DNA of 64,000 nt from Epiperipatus broadwayi (lineage: Eukaryota > Onychophora > Udeonychophora > Euonychophora > Peripatidae), in the NCBI GenBank assembly GCA_028023455.1, contig JAQFVV010000151.1:1793097-1857096 (forward strand). The letters run 5' to 3'. The translations under genes and the position numbers were made by a program. Below the pieces are notes generated by a model. That model ran no database searches, was not told the origin of the DNA, and was given only the letters and a program-made list of their open reading frames with translations. Positions 45,606-58,107 of this stretch are shown here, in pieces. Position 1 is the first letter of the stretch, and every line of letters begins with the position of its first letter.

Positions 45606-46895
45606 TTATACTATTTCTCTTTCCCTACATTCCTTTTTTTAATACGCTCTCTTGTAAAAAGAACAAGAAATATAATAAAAAAAAAGACTAATGAAGAAAA
45701 TTATTTTATTTAAATTGAAATATCTTTTATTTATAAATAAAATATTAAAACAATTTTTTTTTAAAACAATGCTTTTGTATAAATAGCCCATTAAAAAGAA
45801 AAATAACAAAGTAATAATCCGTATCATAAAAGCATTTGAGATCACAATTCATTAGTATAGGATATATCCATTATTTTAATGAATGTGAATAATTTTACAG
45901 CTTATCAGATGTATAACACTAAGAATATAAATCTTAATTCATGGTTCAGACATCTGAGAAGATTGCTAAGACAATTTTCAAGCAAGATCAACAAAAAATC
46001 AATTAAGTAAACCTGTAAATAATGCCCACTTTTTGTTATATCAATGCCAGTCTATCAGTTAATATAGATTGTCATTGGTGTAACAAATTGTATTTCAGAG
46101 ATTCTTTGGGGATTTTGTTTGTAAATTGTCTTAGAAATGTAAACAGACTTGTTTGTTCTATGAAATAGATGTATATTATATCAAAAGACATTTAAATTTG
46201 CTTTTTTTTTTTTTGAGAAATAACTTTCAAAACAGTGCATGGAATTTAGAAAGGTATTAAATTAACTCTTGTGAAGGTTTTAAATTCTGTAATCATTTCT
46301 TGTAAAAAAAAATAATTACTATCATTTAAAATTTAAATTCATTTTACTTAACATGTACTCATAATTTTACTAGTTTTCATTCATTCATTATCAGCCATTC
46401 GTAAATCAATACATTTACTGTAACCCCAAAAGAAAAAAAAATAGAGACAACAAAAAGGTAACGTTTTATGATATCTTCGCAAAACAGTCTGTGAATCTGA
46501 AATATTCACATATATCATGTTAATAGTGCTTTAGTCTCTGTCAGATATTTTGCAATACTTTTACTTTCTCAGCAAACTTGGGCAATTATAGCTATCTTTT
46601 GTACCATATGCGTTTCTTCATGAACTATATTAAAATATCACTTCTCTTGAAAATTTAAAAGTAAAGTTGAATAGAATATGTGATAATAACAAGTTTAATT
46701 ATATATTTAAGCAAAAGATTTCAATAGTCCGTATCATCTTGAAAAGATAGCCTACCTAATAATGAACGTTAAGAATTAGAAGACAAAATCCAATTTAAGA
46801 AGAAAGTTTTATCTTAAGACTATGTTGTAATGTAATTCTTTCAAATCGTAATGTATAAAAAAATAACATAGAATTTGTTTAATATTAATTTAAAT
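45606..46895. other. Intergenic, nothing recognised
   Basis: AT-rich with long A and T runs and no supported feature. Confidence 0.5.
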
Positions 46896-46899
46896 GTAC

Positions 46900-47450
46900 T
46901 TTGTAGTTCTTTAACATCTGTCAACAAATAGACCTCAAATGAAATTCAACCGGATACAACCAACCAGCTATCTTTAATATTATAGGATATCTTCATGAGA
47001 TTTGATGGCCTCAGATTCAGAAGATTTATCATTAGAATTTCTTTGACTCTTCTTTTCAGTTCATTTTTTCAGGTAAAGGACAACCTCTATATTGTCAAAT
47101 AATATTGTATGACCATACAGAGTTGAGTTATGATATTTAATTTTAATTCTATTCTTGTGAATTTTAACTCTGTCACTTAAGTCTTAATTTACTTTGATCT
47201 ATATAAATTTTATGGTAACTGTAAGGAATCTTATTAACTCTATCAGGAATAGATTTTCTATCAATAGACTGTTTTGAATAATGAATTTAAATCCAGGCCT
47301 TTCTTCCAAGCAACTCTCCTATCATCCAGTAAATGACAATTCTTATAAACCAATCTATAAATTAATGACGTAAATGGTAAAGAAATAAACTCTTTATTCT
47401 CACTAACAATTAAATTTTTATTAGTAGCAGGTCAATTATTATTTTTATTA
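46900..47450 (-). mobile_element. Penelope-like element fragment, inverted copy
   Basis: Reverse-complement homologue of 48240-48850: shared TTAGTGAGAATAAAGA block (~47395), HKIYIDQSKLRLK remnant of GIY-YIG (~47200), AAGAGTCAAAGAAA and GAATCTGAGGCCATCAA tail (~47010-47060). Broken by stops. Confidence 0.65.
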
Positions 47451-47689
47451 AATATATTTCCAGTAAATTCATGATTATAACCCAAATAAATATAATCAAA
47501 AGCAAATTGACTTGTAAGAAAATTCTTTATTGACTTTTTGATATAGTAATAAAGATAATACTTATATTCAGAGGAGTCAATTTGCTTCTGATTAGATTGA
47601 TTTGGGTTACAATCATATGAATTTATAGGAATATTATATAATTTGAAGAGTATTTATTTTGTTCCTATTCTATTTGTAATTCTATATAT

Positions 47690-48130
47690 ATATATATACA
47701 GAAAAGATTGATTAACATGTAACCTCTAATATAAGTTGTTGAGCATGCTTTCAACCTGTACAATCAGATTCATAGCATTCTTGTTCAGCAACAGGAACTG
47801 CCACATTTGAATATCATTATATAAATCTGTCAATTTAAGTATTCCATTTCTTTGATAACACAACACAGGAATCTTTATTGATAGCATGGGAGTTATTAAC
47901 GATATGCTCTGCCTCTTTAAGTGTGTGCTTTCAATCATTGTGTTCCAAACATAATATATTTACATTTTCAGCATTGAAGCTGTGGCTGCATTCTTTATTC
48001 GTGTTCAAGAAAGACTGACATATTCTGCACTATTGTTTTTTGCGTGGCTATAAATGTATTTGCACTATTCTGGTAGCAATATTTGCATGCAACTTCCCAT
48101 AAACCATTGTGCAGCATGACGAGTCACTGC
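47690..48130 (-). pseudogene. Second GIY-YIG endonuclease relic
   Basis: Minus strand reads GLWEVACKYCYQ, then degenerate sequence with KYIMFGTQ and later VLCYQ-type ends, the layout of a PLE GIY-YIG domain (GIYE..CKYC...YIG...VLC.E). It is more diverged than the flanking copies. Confidence 0.45.
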
Positions 48131-48239
48131 ATCTGATTTGATATAATATTTATGGGGTCTGATACTCAGGACTTAGAGGTTCTCTAGGATAGAACATTGA
48201 ATATACATGTTAATTTTTTCTAGTAAAATGCTTAAAAAT

Positions 48240-48850
48240 GCTTAGATATAGAATTAGAAATATATTTTTAAAAAGCATCAATTGGTCCGATAGGAATAAA
48301 AATTTGGTTATTAGTGAGAATAAAGAATTTATTTATTTCCCCATTTAAACCATCAATTTATAAATCAGTTTATAAGAGTAGTGGCATGAAAGTTACATGG
48401 AAAAAAGGCCTTGATTTAAAAACAGTGTTGATAGCAAATCTATTTTTGCTATGATTTATAAGATTGCTTGTAGTTGTCATAAAATTTATATAGGCCAAAG
48501 TAAATTAAGTCTTAGTGGAAGAGTTAAAGTTCTTAAGAACAGAGTTAAAAATAAATATCATAACTCAGCTTTATATATTCATGAACTGAATACAAGTCAT
48601 AAAATATTATTTGACAATGAAGAGGTTATCTCTTATGAAAAAAATGAATTGGGAAAAAAAGAGTCAAAGAAACTCTGATGATAAATCTTTTTGAATCTGA
48701 GGCCATCAACCTCACGAAAACATCCTTTGATATTAAAGGTAGTTGATTTTTGAAGTGAATTATGGGAAGACTTGTTTTGTATATGTATATATATATGTTG
48801 ATAATATCTTGTTGAATTTCAATTGAGGTCTATTTGTTAATAGATGAAAC
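48240..48850 (+). pseudogene. Penelope-like element GIY-YIG fragment
   Basis: A 75-codon open stretch (48451-48678) reads MIYKIACSCHKIYIGQSKLS, i.e. the GIY (IYK) and YIG motifs with the Cys pair typical of EN(+) Penelope-like elements. The conserved Arg of the family (GRVKVLKNR) and a later Glu are present. The RT domain is absent. Confidence 0.75.
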
Positions 48851-48989
48851 CATGGTTGTGAGAGAATTTTAGTAAAATTTTGTTTTTGTCTAGTATTTCA
48901 ATGTTATATGATTTTCTATTTTGCTACTTCAGTTATATGCTATCCAAAAAAAAACAAAAAAAAACAACAACATTGAAAAGAAATAAACA

Positions 48990-50280
48990 AAAAATTTAAT
49001 CCCCTTCTCTTTACCATCCTTGCGCATGTCCTCAGCATAACTTCCATATCTTTTCTTTTTCTGCACACAAAAAGACATCATCCGTAAAAAAAAAAGACTC
49101 GACAAAGTATATACTCCCTTATTAACAGTATCTCTATCCCCTTTCCTAGTCTTTCTATTGCTCTCTCCATTTCACTCAAATACAACACAAATAAAATAAG
49201 TGACATAGGGCATCCCTGCCTTAGCCCCACCCCATTTTTAACTTTAATTGATTCTATATCCCCTAATTGATATGAATAGTAATTATTTTCATATAATTTC
49301 TTAATAATATCCACTAAAGCTTCATCCATTCCCAAATTTGCTAAACTTATCCATAACGTATTTCTGTTTACTCTATCATATGCCTTGTCTATATCTATAA
49401 AACTCATATATAACTTTCTATCTGAATTCCTACTCATATCCATAAGTTGTGTAACTACAAATAAACTATCTCCTATACTCCTATCAGATCTAAAACCTCC
49501 TTGCATTTCCCCCACTACATTATTTTCTTCCATCCATTTTGCAACTCTTCCAGCTACCATATATGAAAAAACTTTATATAAAACTGATGTTACTGCTATC
49601 GGTCCATAATTGTTTAACTTTCTATGATCCTTACCCTTTCCTTTAAATAACAATTTTACTCTTGTATTACTCCTACTACCTGGAAAAACTCTCTTCTGTG
49701 CCATTTTATTAAAACAAGATAATAACTTTACTTTTGCCCTATGCCCTAAATTCATTACCATCTCTGCTGACCATCCATCTAAACTTCCACTTTTCAATTT
49801 CTTCCCTGCATCATTCAGTTCATTTTCTGTAAACCTAATATTCCCATTTATTATATGCTTTCATATTTTCTATCCCTCTGTCCTTCACATCTAACATCTT
49901 TTCTATATCCATTACATACCTATTCAAGAGTCTAATTCTTATCTAGAGCTACACTATGCCCTCATCATCTAGTAATACTATCTCTCCTCTACATTTCTCC
50001 TTTTAATGTAATTCCAAAATTTTTTACTCCCATCTCTTCCTCTTTTATTAATATCCTCCAACCATTTACTATTCAATTTCATTCTCTCTTTGTAATTATC
50101 TATTTGAGTTAACTTCTTCATTTCTAATTACTTTCCCCATTTAGCATTAATATATTTTTCACTTTTTTGTTCTTAATAGCAGACCTATATTCTCTGCATG
50201 CTTTCCCCCTATCTTTTACACTTTTACTAACTCTCATTTTTTTATTCTTCTGAATATTCTCACCTAAAACCCAATTGGTT
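48990..50280 (-). pseudogene. Degenerate LINE, second copy
   Basis: Close relative of 43560-45605. A 239-codon open frame (49078-49797) carries LDGWSAEMVMNLGHRAK, NNYGPIAVTSVLYKVF, GGFRSDRSIGDSLFVV, FIDIDKAYDRVNRNTLW and GVGLRQGCPMSLILFVLYL (RT motifs to B), then collapses before the catalytic Asp pair. Upstream linker sequence reaches about 50280. Confidence 0.85.
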
Positions 50281-50352
50281 AGTGGTTATTAATGAGTAAT
50301 CTTTTATTTGAAAGATGATGACATTCATTCCTACCCCACCCCATCCCCCATC

Positions 50353-50410
50353 AAAAAAATAAATAAATAAATAAATAAATTATATCCACACACACACACA
50401 CACACACACA
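50353..50410. repeat. (AAAT)n and (CA)n microsatellites
   Basis: About six AAAT units (50353-50381) followed by about twelve CA units (50387-50410). Confidence 0.9.
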
Positions 50411-51735
50411 AATTAATAATCAAAATCAAGCAATTATAAATATATGGGTTATAACAAGCAGGCAGAATTTATGATTTAAATATAATAATAATATTAATAA
50501 AAAAGTGAAACAGCTGAATTAAATTGGTTATTTGTGTTGAATGAATCAACTTCACACTGATACTGAAGAGTAAATAAAAATTCAAAGCATCTCTGGTAAA
50601 TATTTGCCTTCAACTGCCTACAGTTTTTTAAGACTTATTTAAATTAAATAATTAAATTAAAAATGAAATTTCAAATCTAAAATTCCAGCCACCCAATTTT
50701 CTTTCTAACTGTGATGCACTTTTTACATCCAAAAACTTCTTTTCATATTGGTTATTTTACTCACTTCTTAACAATGGTCATAAAAAAGTAGTCAAAACAT
50801 TGGTAATTTATGTAAAATATTTGTACAACAGATTCAGTAAAATAAAGAAGATGTATTTAAGAATTAGTAATCACTTTTTATTGTCGATTTGTGTTTATTT
50901 CTCAGAAAATATGTTAGCATTAGTTTAGCAACTAATATTGTGAACTAATGATGTTCATCTAAATTATTATTTAATCAATAATTATATAATTATCATTATA
51001 GTTTAATATTGGATAAAAATACAAGATGAATACTTGGTTTAATAGTTGTCTGTAGTATTTCTGGTTGATAGAAAATCCTAAATTCTTTCTTTTCTAATGC
51101 TGATTAAATGAATCATATCAACGAAGCATCTTTGGATAATTTTAAATATTGTAAATTATATTTCTACCTATTTTTTTTTTCTTTTTATTTATTGTTTTGA
51201 GAACATTATACAACAGCGGCAGTTTTGTAGAGTCCACAGAAAATAACAGTTATAGTTTTAAACATCGGCTAAAAATAGAATACAGCTGCTCTCTTATGAA
51301 AGATTAGAATCCCTGCAAAATAAAACAATTATTCATTTCTATACATTTTTAATAAATAAAATAAATAAGTTTTCTCAATAATTAGACTTTCACTAATTAA
51401 TTATCGATAATAATGACTGCAGAAGATGTTTATTGTTAACTGAAAGAAGAATCTTTGATTCCTCTTTGAGATTTAAAAAAAAACCAATCAGAATAAATTC
51501 CTAATGACTTTTTCATGTCATTATAGCATTTATTATTATTATGTGATTATTCGGGAGGTAAATGAACATGGATGGCTGCTTTCCGACATGCATGCAGTTA
51601 ACATAATGAGTTTCCTGGCTTTTTATCTCCAAATTTAAGTATCATGATCCTATTCTCAGTTGCCTGATAATTCTCAATGGAAACATTATTTGAATTTTTT
51701 TAATGTCAGGATATAAAGTGTGTAAACAATCATTT
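50411..51735. other. Intergenic, nothing recognised
   Basis: AT-rich sequence with no feature I can support. Confidence 0.5.
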
Positions 51736-51739
51736 TTAG

Positions 51740-54390
51740 ATGTTTGCAATCACGACGGATAAAACCAAATTATAACTTTTATTCTTGGGAGATTGAAAAA
51801 AGATCGACTAAGACCACCATTGGCAACCAAAGGCAGAAGATGCTAAGAATCATTGCATACCCAGATTTTCATTTGATGACACCCTTTAATTTAGATATTT
51901 GCAATTACGGATATCACTTTCAAGTGAAGGAAAGATTGCACAAATTAGAAGAGGAACTGTCTAATATTAATTGAGACATTGTTGGACTTTATGAAGTTAG
52001 AAGAAAGAGTGAAGAGATAAATAACGCAAAAAATGGACATGTACTTTACTTGTGGAGTGGGATTCGTAATAAATAAAAGTGAAAGATCAACATTACGAAG
52101 ATTGATATATCATACAGAGGGAAGATTAGTTCATCAGTGTAATGGAAGAGACCAGATATAAATAATTCCGATTTATGTCTGTTTTCATTGTGATGAAGTA
52201 GGGAATCACCAAGAGAAACTTTAATGCTAGAACTGAAAAATGAATGAAAAATGAAAGTACTGTGAATGAATTTGGTTAACACAACATGACTGCAGTGAGA
52301 GAGGACATTCACTTGTAGAATTTACACAAAAAGAAAAATTATGAATTCTATCTTTGAGAAAAATGCTAAACAAAAATGAACAGAGATGCATGCAAATGAA
52401 AATACAACCAAATTAAATTTAAGTGATCATCGCTTAGTGAGATATAAGAGATATCTTAATGCAAAACTAGAGAGATAAGAATTATTAAAAAAACCCAATA
52501 TCTTCAGGATTATTCCAATGAGATTTAAATTGGAATTTGTTTATTATTTTTTGACTTCAAGGAGAGTTTGGTCTTGAAATCAATAATAAGATAATTGATA
52601 TGCTACTAAAAACAGCAATAAAGATAACTTCTACGTAAAAGAAGCATTTTACCTGTAAATTTTCAACTGAGATTGGATAATGTGTGAAGAAAAGAAGTAA
52701 TATGAAAATATTTAAAAATGATTAATTTAGAATTGAATATCTGTAGTTCTGTAAAATAATACAAAAAGAGCTAATAATAATATAAGAATATACAATTGTG
52801 AATAGCAAGAAAAGCCATAGATGAAAATAAAACTTTTCGAAAGTATAAAACATCTTGGTAGCGAAGGGAATCAAGCATTTTAAATGAAGACATGGAACAT
52901 ACAATTACATCTATGAAGAAGGGAAATAGGCAGTGACAAATTATTATTGATGTCTTTAAAAAAGCAGGTGAGGATATAGAAAAATTGTTGGCAAGAATAT
53001 ATACTAAATGCTTAAATGATAAAGTTGTAGCAGATGTTTAGAAGAACGCACTAGTAATATTGATGAGAATAATATTGTTATTTAAGAAAGTAAAGAAATT
53101 ACAGAACTTATTAGTCTTTTTAGCAGTTTTATACAAGATCTTTATCAAGAAAATTTTAAATTGTCTACTGCAAAGTTTCAACTCAAACTAACAACAAAAA
53201 AAAAGGACTGAATTTAAGAATAGTTTCAAATATCGAGAAATGTTGTAGAAAGCACCAAAGATTATTAATTGTTATTACGCTTTGAATTTGTAGATTATGA
53301 ACAATATCTGATTATATAAACATTTTCATATTGGTTATAGCTTTGGACCATCAAGATATAGATTAAGAATATTAACATATTCTGAAGAATATTTATCAAA
53401 ATGCATCAGCCGTGAATAGATTTCAGTGATATAAAGACTAACATAGACAAAGGGTATGATAGGATGAGTCAATATCTTCAAAACTGTTTATAGCAGCTTT
53501 ATAAGATATATTTTGTGGATTACAATGGGAAGCTAATGGATTTAAAGTAAATGAATATTATTTAAGTCATCTAGTTTTTTGCAGATAATGTTTCAGAGCT
53601 TCAAGAAATGTTGCAAGAGGTATCAGATAAATATAGGAGAATAGGATTAAAGATAAATACTAAAAATGAATAAAATAATATTCAGTGGATTTTTCTCAGA
53701 AGCAGAAAATGAAGATTGATAATCAAATTAGAAGTTAACAACTATAAATATCTTGGTCAGAAAATTATAACACATGTAAATGTAATTGATGAAATTAATC
53801 ATAGAATTAGACTTTAGTAGAAATAACGTAATATTAAAATGAAATATGCCCATGTGCTTAAAAGGGAAGGTTTTTAATAAATATGTTTGCCAGATCATAC
53901 ATATGGATCTGAGCCTTGGACAGATAATGGAAGAGCATTGCAGAGATTTCTTATTCCTCAATGAATATGGAGAAATATATGTTGGAAATAATGAGGATAT
54001 CAAAAGCAAAATACTTAATGAGAGAACAAGCAGATAGCACTTATCACTGAAAGAATAAAGAATGAAATGAAGATGGCTGGACTTAATAGAAAAGATAATA
54101 ATAGGTGAACAGTTAAAGTCTTAAACTGGATTTCAAAAGATTGTAAAAAGACATATACATAAGAGACCACATGTAAGATTGACGAATGAAAAGATAATAA
54201 TAGGTGAATAGTTAAAGTCTTAAACTGGATTTCAAAAGATTGTAAAAAGACATATACATAAGGGACCACATGTAAGATTGACGAATGAAAGAAGAAAGTT
54301 TGTTGGTGTGATGTAGAAAAAAAAGTTATGAATTGGAGACCTCTTCATCCTGCAATGGATCTATAATGGTTGAAAATGATGATGATTGAT
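51740..54390 (+). pseudogene. Long degenerate RTE/CFDP2-like LINE
   Basis: Endonuclease trace near 51970: DIVGLYEVRRKSEEINNAKN and GHVLYLWSG, the DI.GL.E.RRK.EE...NGH..Y.SG motif. RT trace near 53585: SELQEMLQEVSDKYRRIGLK followed by INTK. YKYLGQKI is near 53745 and TYGSEPWT near 53900. ITERIKNEMKMAGL and the WISKDCKK tail follow at 54040-54150. It spans nearly the full order EN-RT-tail but has stops throughout. Confidence 0.75.
54089..54287 (+). repeat. 99-bp tandem duplication in LINE 3' end
   Basis: 54089-54187 and 54188-54287 are almost identical. The period is 99, the same order as the ~100-bp array at 10570-10945. Confidence 0.9.
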
Positions 54391-55555
54391 AATATTTTTT
54401 ATTAATGTAATAATACAAATGCAACTGTCTTTTGTGATTCTCAATTTTTAGAATCTCACATAAATAGTATTGAGACATATGATCGTTACGTCAAGATCTT
54501 TCCTATTAATTTGTCATATTGCCTACTATAATAATAATTTTCATGGGATTTAACCATTTACCTTGGAAGATCAGGAAGGTAGAATTGGATCTTTTTTTTT
54601 TTTTTAAGTCATTGAGAGGCATCTAGACGAGTCTGTTTTGAACTCAAACCACGTAGATTTTTCGAGACAATCTGTGAAGTAATAGCCAAATACATATATA
54701 TTATTAGACATGTTGGACACATATTCTGACTTGGTAGGAAAATTCTTAACTTATTTTCCCTCATTTCGGCTTTTCATGTCTTGAAGTTTTTCAAAAGTGT
54801 ATTAATAAATGTTCTTTCAATGGAAGTTTTTTCTGCACAAGAACACTACATGATATTATTAGTAGTAGTTTTTACAAAAAGTTCTGCAGGATATTGTAAA
54901 CACTGTATCACTTTTTATGATCAAAACTTCGAGTGATCTAGAAACAGAAAAAAAAAAATTATTATGGTATTCTGTTAGTGGCATTAGTTATAGGACCTAT
55001 ATATAATATGAGTCCATAACTGTAAAAAAATGTTTCCTTAGTAGAGTAATGAAATTAAAGTAAAATTGAGTTCAAGAAAGCTGTTTCTCAACAATTATTG
55101 ATTTAATAACTACGAGAAATGTTGATGAGAGATACTAGAGAATAAAATGTGTACACTTTTAATCTTTATTGATAAATGTGACTTGCCAAAATATTGCTTC
55201 TGATAGATAGTTAGCTTCTGGGGTGCTTTCATATTTATTATTTTTAAAACTTCGATAAAACAGTTCCTCCAATAGTGAGATAAAATCTTTAGATCATAAT
55301 CACAAAACAAAGATATGCTTTCTTGTTTTTGAAGAATATTAGTACCTACAACAGCTGTGAGTTAGAACTTTTTACTAATTATTGTAAAGAGTAGATGAAA
55401 AAATCTTTAATGAAAAAATCTTTAATCGGCTTTTAATCCCAGTTTCTAATTTAAAAAATTAAAATCTGTTAGAGTAAACCATACACACATTAATTACAAA
55501 TTATAACTCAGAAAACAAAATATGATATAAGACCAATATCTAGAGATAAATATCA
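54391..55555. other. Intergenic, nothing recognised
   Basis: AT-rich sequence, no supported feature. Confidence 0.5.
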
Positions 55556-55559
55556 ACAA

Positions 55560-56080
55560 ATTATTATTTCTCCGAACGTTTTCGAAGGCTTACTCTTCAT
55601 TATCAAGGACAACAAAATTTCTTATAATCTCCCAACAATATACTGATATGCAAATATACGAAATGAATCAGATGAATATGCAAATAAGGTTCAAAGCACC
55701 TCAGCACGCCATTTCTTTGATAAAGCATAAAAAGACTCCCTCTTATGTAATGCATGCTCATCCGAAATGATAAAAAATGCCTCTTTAATTTTTCTTCTCA
55801 GATCACTTCGCTCCCTACATAATACTTTAGGCTCATCTGGTCTGCACGCATGACCCGCAGCAATTGCATGTTGTACAAAAATTGATGGGTGGGATGAATC
55901 AGCTAAAGCTCTATTATATGAATATACATGTTGTGACAATCTAACATGAATGGATGTTTTCGTTTCTCCATAATATGCGGCCTGACAGTTGTTTTCTCTA
56001 CATGCAGTTTTGTACACTGCCTGCTGTGCTAGAATCGAAGGAATGACATCTTTAGTTAACCACCTATTCAATTTTTCTTG
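55560..56080 (-). mobile_element. Penelope-like element 3' end with GIY-YIG ORF
   Basis: A 126-codon open frame (55691-56071) reads VYKTACRENNCQAAYYGETK then TSIHVRLSQH, matching GIY (VYK), the C..C pair, YIG (YYG), the catalytic-type Arg and a following His. SIFVQHAIAAGH, VLCRERSDLRRKIKEA and a Glu-containing end follow. This nuclease nicks target DNA in EN(+) PLEs. The RT is absent, so the copy is 5'-truncated. Downstream (55570-55610) lies a decayed hammerhead-like tail (…UGAAGAGUAAGCC…GAAAACGUUC, flanks UCC and GGA). Confidence 0.8.
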
Positions 56081-57180
56081 TAATGTTAATAATATACAAC
56101 AGAGTAATGTAAAATAGGTTACTATTGGAAAATATACACAAATTTGTTGGATTCAAACCCATGTGTTTGTTTTATTTTATGTGGAGCTTTAAGATAAGTG
56201 TTTTAGTATTTTGGGGTATCAATTTGTCATAATGCATTACCCATATCAGTTTTAAACTCCACAATTTTACTATAAGCAATTTTTGGGCTGTATGACCTTT
56301 GACTTTGTTTCAACCCATATGAATGAAGTAATTTAATTTTTATTTTAAAAATGTAATTGCTACGTATTTTAGCTCAAATCGATTGCGAATATACGTTACT
56401 GGTAGTAGTATATACCAATTGTAACAACTTTTCAATAGCAGCAAAAGCATAAGAACAATTAATTGAAATATGTCTGAAATAAAGTAATATTGAAATAGTT
56501 TAGGTAATGTGGGTTCTAGGATCAGTTCTGATACACACTTTTTAGGAACTCTTGAGCAATCAAGCTATTCAAATATTTATTTGTATAAGTGAATTGAATA
56601 TATTTCATTGATTTCTTATAATGTTTTTGGTTTGGTTTTCACAATACAGTGGGGTGTTTTTTTTTTTTTTTTTGGTATAGTATCCCATTTAAGAATTGGC
56701 TTTGATAAGATGGTTAATCTTTTTTACAAGACATCTTTGGAGAGATGGCTGATAGTGATTTTCTCATCTGCTGTCATTTTTCTTCATCCAGAGTGATGAT
56801 TGATCAGCTGTTTTGGGTATATTGTATTTATCTTTACTGGTATTAGATCTATAGGTATGACAAACTTTTTAGATAATATTTCCTTTTTAATGCATGCTTT
56901 TTTTTCATTTGATTGTAAACAAGTTGACATCTTAACTGTGTCCTAGTTGTACTTTATAATCCTAATAGATTTTTTTCTGCTGTTACTCCAGCTTCCATGT
57001 GATTTTTAGATTTAGAATAATATATTTTTGTGGTTTACAGATGTACAAAATGGAGTGAGTGAATGGCCTGCTCAAAAAAATCTTGTAAGAGAAATAACAG
57101 ACAACTAACCAATCACAAGACAGATTCCATGATCATTTAATTTGGTCCAATTATTTTCATTGTTAATGAATTACTATACT
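56081..57180. other. Intergenic, nothing recognised
   Basis: AT-rich, with a poly(T) run near 56658-56674. No gene or element found. Confidence 0.5.
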
Positions 57181-57183
57181 TAT

Positions 57184-57700
57184 TAAAACAAGTAAACTCT
57201 CTATACTTATTGTAACTCAGTATAAGCCAGAGTAATCAATGGATGCCAGAAGGCTTGTGCATAAAATCCGCATCTAGTGCCTACTGATCCAATATCCCCA
57301 GACTAGTTTCTGGCTTGTGGCATTTGTCAGTGAGGAGCCTTGGATCTGAGAGCACTGCAACTAAATCTTAGAATCTAATGCAACCCTCCAGCAGCCACCT
57401 TTTATCTCTACTTAACTACAAAACTGTGAGACTTAAATTGAAAACATCATAATATTTTCAATCCAAGCTCATCAGCTTATATAGTCATATAGGTCTGAAC
57501 TCAGTTCAGTACGTATACATTTTTGTGTCTTTGGTTCTTTAATAACCTTAGCCACCACTATCCTATTAGGCAGGATTGGTTTTAAGCCAATAAACATCAC
57601 ATGATCACTATTTCTTATGCTTGCACTTATCTGTTATTAAAACAGGCAACACTCTATACGTATTACCACTCAGTGCAAGCCAGAGTAATCAATGGCAGCT
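57184..57700 (-). repeat. Hammerhead repeat family, copy 5 (more than one unit)
   Basis: Complete unit from AAACTCTCTATACTTATTG to the CACATGATCACTATTTCTTATG block, running directly into the start of a second unit at about 57640 (AAAACAGGCAACACTCTATA...GCAAGCCAGAGTAATCAATGG). One unit is about 450 bp. Confidence 0.8.
57295..57336 (-). ncRNA. Decayed hammerhead, copy 5
   Basis: The core is changed to CUGACAA. Helix I (UCCUCA/UGGGGA), GAA, ACUAGU and GUC are at consensus, and stem II carries UGGC-type compensations. Confidence 0.4.
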
Positions 57701-58107
57701 CTGGTTATTAAAGAACCAAAGACACCAAAATGTATAGGTACTGAACTGAGTTCAGACCTATATGACTATATAAGAGCTTGGATTGAAAATATTATAGTGT
57801 TTTAAAATTTAAGTCTCATAGTTTTGTAGTTAAATAGATATAGAAGGTGGCTTCTGGAGGGTTGCATTAGATCCTAAGATCTAGTTGCAATGCTCTCAGA
57901 TCCAAGGCTTCTCACTGATGAAGGCCATTAACCAGAAACTAATCTGGGGATATTGGATGAGTAGGCACTAGATAGGGGTTTTATGCACAAGCCTTCTGGC
58001 ATCCATTGATTACTCTGGCTTGCACTGAGTGGCAATATGTACAGAGAGTTTTGCCTATTTTAATAACGGATAAAACAGGCATAAGAAATAGAGATCATGG
58101 GATGTTT
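57701..58107 (+). repeat. Hammerhead repeat family, copy 6, inverted to copy 5
   Basis: Nearly the full unit on the opposite strand. Copies 5 and 6 face each other and form an inverted repeat of about 400 bp per arm with a short centre near 57700. Confidence 0.8.
57909..57950 (+). ncRNA. Hammerhead ribozyme candidate, copy 6
   Basis: Plus strand: UUCUCA, CUGAUGA, stem II region with GG/CC, GAA, ACUAAU, C17, UGGGGA. Core intact. Helix I pairs over 6 positions with two G-U. Helix III is weakened and the triplet is AUC. Confidence 0.5.

Noticed and set aside
45639-45845. 68-codon Phe-rich open frame, possible membrane peptide
   Set aside because: It is a translation of A/T-rich low-complexity DNA with no coding signal. 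The same holds for most short open frames in the window.
48670-48710. CTGATGA with a possible AAA/UUU stem and GAA in the PLE fragment
   Set aside because: The base after GAA is U, so the required A15.1 and helix III cannot form.
50353-50410. CRISPR-like or satellite array
   Set aside because: Simple AAAT and CA microsatellites without spacers. No CRISPR structure exists anywhere in the window.
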